Assembly: GCA_027596945.1 (NCBI GenBank)
Contig: JADGJH010000812.1
Coordinates: 1-14,211, forward strand
DNA length: 14,211 nt
Origin: Physocladia obscura
Taxonomy: Eukaryota > Chytridiomycota > Chytridiomycetes > Chytridiales > Chytriomycetaceae
Direction: 5' to 3'
Position numbers and translations under genes: made by a program. A model generated the notes under the pieces. It ran no database searches. It was not told the DNA's origin and saw nothing but the letters and a program-made list of their open reading frames with translations. Shown piece by piece: positions 1 through 7,548 of this stretch. Each line of letters begins with the position of its first letter. The stretch's first letter is position 1.

Positions 1-832
1 AATGAACAGACAAGATATTATAATATTTTTTTAAGAATGTGAGTTGTTTTTTATATTTTGTTGTGATATTAGCAGGGCTGTCATTCTTTCATTTATTGTA
101 AGATAACTGGGCCAATTTGGCGTCGTTGATTTTGCCTCCAATATAAGCTAGTTTGTAGGGTTATTTCTTGATTGGCCTGATTCTCATTTTCATCATCAAA
201 GTTCAGATGTATGAATGGATTTAGCTTTGCGATGTCAAAAAATCATGAGATCTCAAGTGTCGGCAGTCTGGATCGTGACACCTGAAGTCTGAATGTTGTC
301 ATTTGTGAGTTGCAAAAAGAAAACGAACAAGAAAAAGAAAAAAAAAACATAGTCTTTCAACCTTTGGTTTAAGACGCCTTTGTGAAGTTCATTATATAGA
401 ATACATTAGTTGGTTTTTGCTCTGCCAATACTGAAGCGAAATCCTTTTTTTTTTGTTGTTTTTTATAAATTTGTTTCTGTTTTTTATTTTCTAATAAAAT
501 CAGTATTTATTTTGAGAAATATTGCAAAGCAAAAGCTTTGTCGCCTGAAAAAAAATGAAAAATACGGATTTTATCATTGGAACTAATGGGTAAGTTATTG
601 TTGAAGATGTGCATATCAAGAGATTTTGATTGAATTTGTTCACCAATTGCCAAGTCCTTTTGGGCTTAACAGGACTTCCAACACTTCCCGTACAATTGAA
701 GCAGTTAAGAATTAAGTTGATCAAGACCCAATTGCAAACATTCCTGGAACTTTCCCTTGCGCAATGGATTACGTGATAAAAACAAAACCAAAAAACAAAA
801 ATAAATAAATAAATTCTATTACATACGCTGTT
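1..832. other. AT-rich spacer, no gene recognised
   Basis: No convincing coding sequence. The stretch has many A and T runs and only short open frames with biased, T-driven composition, including a 74-codon minus frame at 500-724 that shows no recognisable motif. The right end is the 3' flank of the minus-strand gene that stops at 833. Upstream exons of a gene lying left of the window cannot be excluded. Confidence 0.5.
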
Positions 833-2944
833 TTATTTCTTTTTCTTCAACAATCCGCCAAAAACTCCTTTGACCTTGTTCGAAAACTTGGATCGAGCTT
901 CGTCACCTTCATCAACCGTAATTGAAGCAGGCGACTGCGTTCTTTGACGCGATTGTGGCGGCTGCGGCAGCTGCGGCGTCAACATACGTTCTGCACGGCC
1001 ACTGCTGCTTCCCTTCTCCCCATTCGCAGCCGCATTCTTTTTTGCAATAATCTCACTCATCGCATCCAAAATATCCATTGTTTTCTGCGTTGGTTTTCGC
1101 GATACATCCGAATATATTATTGGCGACGCTGATCTAACTGCATCGACTGCTTGCGATGGCAGTGGCGGCATGGAGACGGTACGTTTTGGAAATACGTATT
1201 CACCTTGCTGGATCGTATCGCCGTGCACTGAATGTGACCGAGGAGGTCCATAATATAATGAGTGTGTTAACGATATAGTTGGTTGCGGCGTTGATGCCGA
1301 TGGAGATTGCGCAACGAGCGGAGAATACATTCCAAGTGGTGACGGGCCCGAAAACTTTCTTGGAAACGGCTGTAACGAGCTCGTCTTTCTTGGCGAGTCA
1401 TATTCGAATTCGCTACTTGATGACGCTGTTGCCGTTGCGGCGGTAACAGTAATGGATGGCATTGAAAATGATTGAGTTTGTGTTGGAAACATCGCGCTCA
1501 TTTCAACACGAATCGAACCACTATTGCTGGAAACACTCTCTGTGGTACTAGTGATAGAAGTCCTCTTCGTCAGACTTCGAAAGGGGGCCTTCACCATATT
1601 CTTGATTTTTTTCATGCTAGATTGGGATTTTTTCACATCTTGAGAATCAGTAATGCGCTGCGCGGGACGCGACTCTCGCCGTTCACTCGCAGAACTTCGA
1701 GTTGAACTACCGATATCATCACGAATCGATGTCGACTGCACGGAGGGTGACGATGAAGAGAACGACGGCCGGGCGACTCGCGCAGTCGATTGTGTCACAG
1801 CAGGCAACCGTGAGCGGATATTGATTTCCGCCGAATCGTCAGTTTTGAAAGAAAACGAAGTTGAAACTGGCGAGGAGGCTACAAAACTTGATGCCGTCGA
1901 CGACACTGAAGATTTGATAATCGGGGGAGTTTGCGACCGCAAAATTCCTGACGATATAGTAATAGACGGCGGTCGGGTCTGAAATGCATTGGTGGAAAAA
2001 GAGGGTCGACTGGTCAGTGATGAACGAACGATATTTTCGTATTCAGAATCCTCTTCCTCCGTTGTCTCACGACGCATTCCTTCAATATTATAAGCTGCTT
2101 TCCAACGATTGAAATTTGGGTGTGTTGCAAGAGTTAATGGAGTATTATGGGACGAAGTATCTGAGGAAACAGATTGTTTTCGAGCACTGTTGATTGAGTT
2201 GCTCGAAGTGTTTTGACCTGCTAGAATTGGCTGTGCATGCATGCTATTTGATCGGCTTCGAACGGAGCGAGTGTTTGCAGCTATATTATTCTCAGAAGCA
2301 GATACGACTGATGACAATGAGCGAGAGGCAGCTGACGACACAGATACTGAAGATTGGGATGATGAATCGCTAGTGATAGAATTCCGGCCAGTGGATACAG
2401 ATTGTGCATTTCGATATTCTGCTTGATGTTTTTGCAGCTTTTGTTGTTGTAGCTGGCGTAAAGCAGCAGGGTTTTTTTGGGTAAGCAATGTGTTGATGTA
2501 ATTGAAATTGGCTGTATTGGTGCCACTATTGGTGGCGGAACCGGATTTGATATTGTTTTCCGATTTTTCGCTCGAACTTCCTGCATCTGCACTTTGCATT
2601 GGAGCTGACTGACTTGACTCTGCCGCTTGCGCCGGTGCGTCGTTGGCAATCAGCTACCATTTGTAATGTTGAGTATAGAATTTCAAATGTTTCTGACATT
2701 GAGATATTAAACGCACCTCTCCGGCAAAGTCGTCGAGCTGGGCAAAGAGCTCATCAAAAACTTGTTTACTTTTTGAGCTTGTTGTTTTGGACACAATGTT
2801 TGGGGGGCCAGAACTGGTAATGACAGGGGTATTGCTGATTCGTCTGGTTGATTTTGCATCTGTCGGCATCATCGGGGATATTCGCGGGTGTTCGTCCGCG
2901 ATAGAATAGTCGTATATTGTGCCGTCGTCACTGCTGGCATCCAT
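833..2944 (-). CDS. Ser-rich low-complexity protein, two exons, function unknown
   Basis: I do not recognise the family. Exon 1 is 2944-2717 and exon 2 is 2653-833. The intron 2716-2654 (63 bp) starts GTGCGT, has a branch-like ACTCAAC and ends TAG. Splicing joins in phase 0 and gives 682 aa. The first ATG is at 2944, with an in-frame TAG four codons upstream. A continuous amphipathic acidic helix (residues 61-81, VFDELFAQLDDFAGELI) crosses the exon junction, which supports the splice. The rest is mostly disordered and very rich in Ser, with many Arg/Lys-x-x-Ser sites suited to basophilic kinases (RKQSVS, KRTVSM, RSHSV). A Gln/Lys helix lies near residues 138-160. Two short basic amphipathic segments, near 424-440 and at the extreme C-terminus 663-682 ending in four Lys, resemble each other and could bind membranes. 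An AATAAA overlaps the stop. A phosphorylated scaffold at the cell cortex is only a guess. The reading frame is secure; the function is not. Confidence 0.85.
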
Positions 2945-3122
2945 TGGTTGCGTCTAAACTTTTGCGTCTCAACCCGTTTGCCACTTTTTTTTTTTTCTTC
3001 TTTATCGGAAATAGTCGCCAAAAAGAAAAACAAAATACATAAGGGGCACACCAACAAGTATGATAAGATCAGATAAAACTGTTTTCAAATGGAGTATTTT
3101 TGTTAATGTTTTTGTAGTGTAA
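2945..3122. promoter_or_regulatory. Shared divergent promoter region
   Basis: Only 178 bp separate the start codons of the minus-strand Ser-rich gene and the plus-strand DHHC gene, so both promoters and 5' leaders must lie here or overlap the genes. It contains a poly(dT) tract near 2984-2996 of the kind that excludes nucleosomes in fungal promoters. An in-frame TAA directly precedes the DHHC ATG at 3123. I see no clear TATA box. Confidence 0.5.
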
Positions 3123-4101
3123 ATGAGGGTGGAGATCTTGAGCGTGGTTCTGCTTGTGGCGTATTTGGGCGGATCGACGGCGGCGGTGGCTGACACGGAC
3201 GGCTGGACGGGCGTGTGTTTGGTGGTGCTGCTTGGCCTGACGGCGGCGTGTGCGCTGTGTGCGTTTTGCCAATGCACCGCCACGGAGCCGGGACTCCCAC
3301 GCACAGTGAGTCACGCAGACTCACTCTCGCACTGCGTCTTCTGCGCGCGCCCCAAGCCGCCGCGCGCCCACCACTGCCGCCGCTGCAACGCGTGCGTACT
3401 TCGCATGGACCACCACTGGTGCGCCCATCTCTGTTCTTGCTAACAATGCCTGTGACTCACTGTGACTGTGCAGCACGTGGACCGCCGGCTGCATTGGCTT
3501 CTTCAACCTGCCGCATTTCGTCCGTTTTCTTGTTCACGCGACGGTTGCCAGCCTCACCGCGGCCGTCCTTCTTGCTGCTAAACTGCACAGTATTCTGACG
3601 GCCCCACTCACCCAAGCCCCAAGCCCAAGTACTGGCGCAAGCCCTATTGGCAGTCACGTGTCGAGCCCGGGCAGCCACGTGGCCGATCCTCAGTCTCCGT
3701 ACTACACGCTTATCCAAATTATTGTTGTTGGCCTCAACCTCGTCGTCCTCACTCCTACCGTCTCCATCCTTACCATGCTTTCCTTCAACATTCTTGTTGC
3801 CGTTACCACCAATCAAACTACTATTGAGTCCGAAGCTGTAAAATCCGGAAGACCCTGGTCTGTAATTTACAAGGGCGAAGTTATTGAACTCGACTCAAAT
3901 CCCTATGACTTGGGTAATTGGCGCCTCAATGTAAATCAAGTTTTGGGTAATAATAGCTTTCTCTGGTTCTTGCCTGACTTTCGTTTCTGGAATTGGGGTA
4001 TTCCAGCTTCTCAACTGAATATGAAAAAAAATGATGTGCAAGAATTTGAAGGGCATTGGTTTCCACTTGGAAGAGATGCATTCAGGAGAATCCATCGATA
4101 A
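3123..4101 (+). CDS. DHHC-type protein S-acyltransferase (palmitoyltransferase)
   Basis: An integral membrane enzyme that transfers palmitate from acyl-CoA to Cys residues of target proteins. Exons are 3123-3418 and 3474-4101. The 55-bp intron 3419-3473 runs GTGCGC to CAG, with GCTAAC as a branch site. The product is 307 aa. Order: two membrane segments (about 3-22 and 29-48), the Cys-rich domain (71-110) with HCVFC, HHCRRCNACV and D96-H97-H98-C99, then membrane segments at about 114-136 and 178-210. A TTxE motif follows at 214-217, and a PaCCT-like NPYDLGNWRLNVNQVLG at 241-257. The catalytic Cys99 codon is split TG|C by the intron. The DHHC context reads CTWTAGC instead of the usual CPWxNNC, so the Pro and the Asn pair are replaced. 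The loop between the third and fourth segments is long and Ser/Pro-rich, with GSHVSSPGSHV. Base composition falls from very GC-rich at the 5' end to AT-rich at the 3' end. The family is certain; the subfamily (Pfa3/Pfa5 or ZDHHC6-like) is not. Confidence 0.93.
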
Positions 4102-4989
4102 TCAGAATTGAATTGGTACAAAGAAAAATATTTTTATGGAGAAAAACAGATCCAAGCATAACAAAAAAAATTTAAATTGTGGCTATGTGATCTCCACATG
4201 CAAAATTAAATGAGATAAATTGGTATCCAATTTCTGTCCAGTATTTGTAACTTTGTTTAAACAGTTATTCTGACAGCTGAATCTGCATTTGCTAGTCCTA
4301 ATACCACTTGTTCTTAAATTTATATCAGGCTTAAGTCAAGACTTGAGGATAGAAATTTGTTATCAAACTGTTACAGCTTCAAACATTCTTTATCCCAATC
4401 CCAAAATTTAAATTGATTTAGACACTGACTGGTATAAAATTTTTATCAAACTTGAACAATAATTGTTCACATATTGTAGATACCAAGTGAAAAATTTGTG
4501 TACCTTGCTATCACTTTGTTGTTGATTTGTTGGAATCAGAAAAATGGAAAAAATTTATGATCTGTAGTCTGAAACAACTACAAAAGCTGTAGAGAGAAAT
4601 GTTTAATAAATATATAAAAATATGCCTTTCCAAAAATCACCCGAAGCACTTCAACACATTAAATTCTCCATCACCACTTACATGTTGAATCCTTCACCTG
4701 TGGATTCTCTTCAAAGGGTTTTCTTGAGCACGTTAATTTAATTTTTGTTAAAAATCTTATTGCTTATTTTTCTAATAGAACTTTTAAATAAAATACTCAA
4801 ATTTGTGTCTCACTTAAACCATTTCCAGTAATATAAAATTTCATTCTGTCTGTTGAAGCATTTTTGACATTCCTCCAATAAATGAGATATCCAGGTCAAC
4901 ACAGTGAACTCACATTAGAATTTGGGTGAAAGAAGAAGCCAAGTATTTACTTGTCTGTTATTCAAAAACAATAAATTTACAAGATTGCA
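4102..4989. other. AT-rich spacer downstream of the DHHC gene
   Basis: No open frame of note on either strand. AATAAA-type elements around 4603-4608 and 4784-4795 could serve as polyadenylation signals for the upstream gene. No repeat or RNA gene was recognised. Confidence 0.5.
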
Positions 4990-5291
4990 ATGGAAGTAGA
5001 AACTAACAATGTGTATGAAGCTAATCAAGCAAGTATATTTTATGGAAACAAATATCCACAGATGCTTGCAGACAACTTCTTAAAGCTGTTGGATAAGGAT
5101 AATCAAAATAAGGAAATATTTATATCTTCAAAAGAGTATCATGATATTGATATCAGGTTAGCAAGATATTTATTTTAGAGGTCAAGCTAAAAGTTTTATC
5201 AGCATTGAAATGTTGAAATGCCAGGTGTGAAAATGGGGATTACACAGGTCAAACAAACTATATCAACAATATGCAGAATAAGCATAAATAA
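4990..5291 (+). CDS. Small two-exon candidate gene or gene fragment, possibly a BTB-like N-terminus
   Basis: The first exon (4990-5156) starts at an ATG and is open for 55 codons plus two bases. A GTTAGC donor at 5157 and a CCAG acceptor at 5224 define a 68-bp intron. The second exon (5225-5291) continues in phase for 22 codons to a TAA, giving 77 aa. Without splicing the frame ends at 5178. The segment KLLDK followed by EYHDIDIRCENGDYTG recalls the first strand of BTB/POZ proteins that are expanded in some fungi, but the remainder of such a domain is missing. It could be a truncated copy, the first part of a longer gene with more introns, or chance. I cannot name a function. Confidence 0.35.
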
Positions 5292-5759
5292 TATTGCTTG
5301 ATTACAGTAAAATCAGTATTTGTAGACGTATTTGTAGACAGATAATATCAAAATCAAACATCAAACCTTTAGAAAGAAATCTGATCAATTTGTCATAATC
5401 TAACAGAGCTTTAAGGTCCTTCAGTTATTTCTTTTTTGGAGCTTATTTTTTGATTGAAAAAATAAAAGGCGTGGTGTAGTTTTTTTTTTTTTTTTTTTTT
5501 TTCAAGTTTTTTGCAAAAATTTTTTAGTAAAAATTTTTTTAGAAACAAATTAAATATAATCGATGCTCAAAATAGGATATCTGATTGCGTTTTATAAATA
5601 GCAATTAAATTCATTTTCGGCTGCGCCTCTGGTTTGTCTTTTGTTTGGGGGAGGCATGTAATTCAAAATCAAACTAATTACAAATCAGGGTTGTTTAATT
5701 TTTTTCTCTCGAAATTGACAATTATATTCAGCCTCCACCAACACAACAACAAACAAACA
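5292..5759. other. Spacer and 5' leader of the zinc-finger gene
   Basis: Very AT-rich, with a 23-base T run at 5480-5502 and further A/T runs to about 5545. The last 27 bases before the ATG at 5760 are a CA-rich, G-free leader (CCTCCACCAACACAACAACA and on), which should be unstructured in RNA and favours efficient scanning. An in-frame reading upstream of the ATG exists but has no ATG. Confidence 0.55.
5480..5502 (+). repeat. Poly(T) homopolymer, 23 bases
   Basis: An uninterrupted run of 23 T about 260 bp upstream of the zinc-finger start codon. It may be a nucleosome-excluding promoter tract or the poly(A) scar of a retroposed sequence on the minus strand. No element is recognisable beside it. 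Its length is probably unreliable in sequencing. Confidence 0.9.
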
Positions 5760-6320
5760 ATGGCATTCAAAGGTGCTGGCGGTGTATCACTGATCGAAGA
5801 AGACGTAGCGCAAAAAACAGAATCGGCGCCGTCGCTACAACAAGAGAGTATCGGCAATTTAAGTCCACATTCGCAGTCTTCCAATCCAGAATTCGTTCAA
5901 GAAGAACCATACAGACCTGCTGTACCAGCGCCAACAATTAAAAAATTGTCGACTGGAAACTCGGTTTTCATATGCCCTTGGATTGGATGCCAAGCAGGTT
6001 CGATTAAAAATTTTCTATTATTAATGAATAACGGATGGAGTCACTTACGATGCTTCCGAAAAACCAAAAATCTAGAATTCAAACAAAAGTTCAACTACAC
6101 TGCACACTACTTTGTGCATGCCGGACTCCGACCTTTTGCGTGCTCTCAATGCGACATTACTTTTGTTCGGAAGCGAGATTTGAACAGGCATGAAAACTCT
6201 GTTCATAGTGAAATGAAGCATCGAAGAAAGTGTCCACAATGTGAAGTAAGTTTTACAAGACAAGACGCACTTCGACGGCATTTGCGAATGCGTTGTTTAC
6301 GTGTTGGAATTGGTGAATAG
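5760..6320 (+). CDS. Small C2H2 zinc-finger protein, probable transcription factor
   Basis: Exons are 5760-5997 and 6076-6320. The 78-bp intron 5998-6075 runs GTTCGA to CTAG. The intron is inferred because removing it gives a perfect first finger (C72-x4-C77-x12-H90-x3-H94), whereas reading through inserts 26 residues into the finger. Product 160 aa. Finger 2 is C102-x2-C105-x12-H118-x4-H123, joined by the linker AGLRPFA, a variant of TGEKPF. Finger 3 is C132-x2-C135-x12-H148-x4-C153, a C2HC form in which FTRQDALRRH matches fungal regulators. The N-terminal 65 residues are disordered and acidic/Ser-rich and may activate transcription. The first finger with x4 between the cysteines is like the first finger of many fungal two- or three-finger factors. 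A nuclear DNA-binding role is inferred from the family; targets are unknown. Confidence 0.88.
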   Translation: MAFKGAGGVSLIEEDVAQKTESAPSLQQESIGNLSPHSQSSNPEFVQEEPYRPAVPAPTIKKLSTGNSVFICPWIGCQAGSIKNFLLLMNNGWSHLRCFRKTKNLEFKQKFNYTAHYFVHAGLRPFACSQCDITFVRKRDLNRHENSVHSEMKHRRKCPQCEVSFTRQDALRRHLRMRCLRVGIGE

Positions 6321-6431
6321 TTTTGCCAAATACAATTTCTTTTTGTAAAGTCACTGTCAATAAATTGGAAATATGAGTCATATTACTGCAGATCAATTTA
6401 TTCTATTTATTCTGATAGGGATTGTAAGTTT

Positions 6432-7007
6432 CTAAACTTCAGCTTGCAATTTCACATCAAATTTAACAATTTGATTTGAATTAAGTGCTAACAATAATTT
6501 GACCTTCTTGACAATTATGCCCCCGCAGTTTCTTGGCTCTGGGGGAGTATTTGTATTTGAAAAATGTTTTCCGATGCTCTTTTTCGGTGTCTTTTTCAGT
6601 GTTTGTACAAGCGTTTTGGACCAATTTCCTCCAAACATTAGAGAGATTTTGCAAAAAGGAATTCCTTGTGAGAATTCACTGTGGGACCGCATGAAACTCC
6701 TTAAAACAAAGTTTGACAAAACAAATACCTAATGCTTAAATGAAGAGGTGCTTTATAAGGATTTCTGAGAAGGATTTTGTTTCATTAAGAGGAATTCTAA
6801 GAACTTCATGTGGTCTCAGTGAATTCTCACAAGGAATTCCCTTTTGCAAAATCTCTCCATTATCAATAAATGTTTTGAGGAGCCGCCAGCAGTCGTATCA
6901 ATCATCAAAATCACGGTAACTAAAATACCCTCGGAACGGATACAGCAAGAGTTTTGCTTTTTTGATTGCGGATTTTTCTGAACTGAGGATACAAAAACAC
7001 CGCACAT
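6432..7007 (-). pseudogene. Minus-strand open frame interrupted by a MITE
   Basis: Two minus-strand open pieces flank the MITE at 6641-6857. The upstream piece reads from an ATG at 7007 to the insertion point. The downstream piece reads from there to a TAG at 6432. They share one frame, because the element plus one target-site copy is 222 bp, a multiple of three. Together they would be open for 118 codons (117 aa). As it stands, the frame meets a TGA inside the element at 6818-6816. The flanking translation includes GILVTVILMIDTTAGGSSKH before the insertion and TPPEPRNCGGIIVKKVKLLL after it, with a Lys/Val-rich C-terminus. No family recognised. A further upstream exon may lie at 7132-7072 (GTAGAA donor, 64-bp intron), but the acceptor is uncertain. 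The gene ends convergently, 112 bp from the zinc-finger stop codon. It could be a real gene inactivated by insertion or an accidental frame. Confidence 0.45.
6641..6857. mobile_element. Foldback MITE, copy 1 (217 bp)
   Basis: The ends are inverted repeats of about 50 bp with few mismatches. The left arm begins GAGAGATTTTGCAAAAAGGA and continues through ATTCCTTGTGAGAATTCACT. The right arm is its reverse complement and ends TTTTGCAAAATCTCTC. The inner part pairs less well but still contains matching ACAAA and CTTTATAAGG-type stretches. It carries no coding sequence. Both sides are flanked by a direct CATTA (6636-6640 and 6858-6862), a perfect 5-bp target-site duplication. A second copy lies at 10610-10816 in the same orientation. 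A non-autonomous DNA transposon is the simplest reading; the superfamily is not clear from a 5-bp duplication alone. Confidence 0.88.
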
Positions 7008-7427
7008 CTCACAAGCCCAGAATTAGCAACGGTTTGTTCGACCATTTCGATACGCACAATGTGGCTTCTACTTTGTTCGTAGACGCTACAGCGACATGTG
7101 TGGCTGCACCGTAATAGATTATAAAATTGTAACTATATAATTAATTGCTCAGAAATTAATTGTCGAAAGTCGCCAATGGTAACTGTTATTTTTTGAACGT
7201 TTTTAGTTGAAAGTTAAACTTTTACTCATAGTTAAGATAATGAACTGCAAGAACAGGCGAACCATTGTAACAAAATTAAATTAAGCATGTGATAGACTCG
7301 TTTGACTCTTTTGATAACCAAATTATAAAAAAAAAAAATAAGAACGTTTTCTTAACGTTAAAACCACGATTGCATTAAAAGCAACATAAAAATAGGAAAT
7401 TCAGAAATTAAAAAGAACAATTGGAGG

Positions 7428-7447
7428 AGGTTTATACAAATAAACCT
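7428..7447. other. Perfect stem-loop, distal 3' hairpin
   Basis: AGGTTTAT ACAA ATAAACCT: an 8-bp perfect stem with a 4-base loop. It lies about 100 bp downstream of the minus-strand stop codon at 7549, so it would be in or just past the 3' UTR of that gene. Confidence 0.6.
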
Positions 7448-7489
7448 ACAACTGCCAATCTCAATTCTGCTCCGAGACATCCGTCGTAC

Positions 7490-7509
7490 TTTATCCTTGT
7501 CAGGATAAA
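7490..7509. other. Perfect stem-loop, proximal 3' hairpin
   Basis: TTTATCCT TGTC AGGATAAA: an 8-bp perfect stem with a 4-base loop, about 40 bp downstream of the minus-strand stop codon at 7549. Same architecture as the hairpin at 7428-7447, with a different stem sequence. Confidence 0.6.
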
Positions 7510-7548
7510 AAAATAAAAATCAAATCTTGAATTCTCCCCTTCCCAAAA

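Larger units (their letters stand above)
7133..7548. other. AT-rich spacer with two hairpins, 3' flank of the minus-strand Cys-cluster gene
   Basis: No convincing coding sequence. The right part is the downstream region of the gene that stops at 7549 and carries two stem-loops, listed separately. A short minus-strand ATG frame around 7290-7230 encodes a hydrophobic start (MVRLFLQF) and could be a first exon of the interrupted gene further down, but no splice path fits well. Confidence 0.4.

Noticed and set aside
3002..3506. Several long minus-strand and alternate-frame ORFs over the 5' part of the DHHC gene
   Set aside because: These are shadows caused by the GC-rich, stop-poor coding sequence; their translations are Arg/Pro/Ala-rich with no motifs.
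5634..5759. N-terminal extension of the zinc-finger frame upstream of 5760
   Set aside because: It has no ATG and passes through an AT-rich stretch and a CA-rich leader typical of a 5' UTR.
6641..6857. MITE as an intron using GTGAGA in one arm and CACAG in the other
   Set aside because: On the minus strand the join would put a TGA in frame directly after the donor, so it would not rescue the interrupted frame. RNA data could still show otherwise.
6877..7112. Plus-strand trace of a zinc-finger paralogue: EEP...PAV, a Cys pair, T-x-H, then RPFRYAQCGFYFVRRR, resembling EEPYRPAV and RPFACSQCDITFVRKR of the gene at 5760
   Set aside because: The spacing is close (54 versus 50 residues) and in one frame, but there are two stops between, similarity ends after the motif, and the opposite strand has a longer open frame. 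It is worth a database check but not a call.
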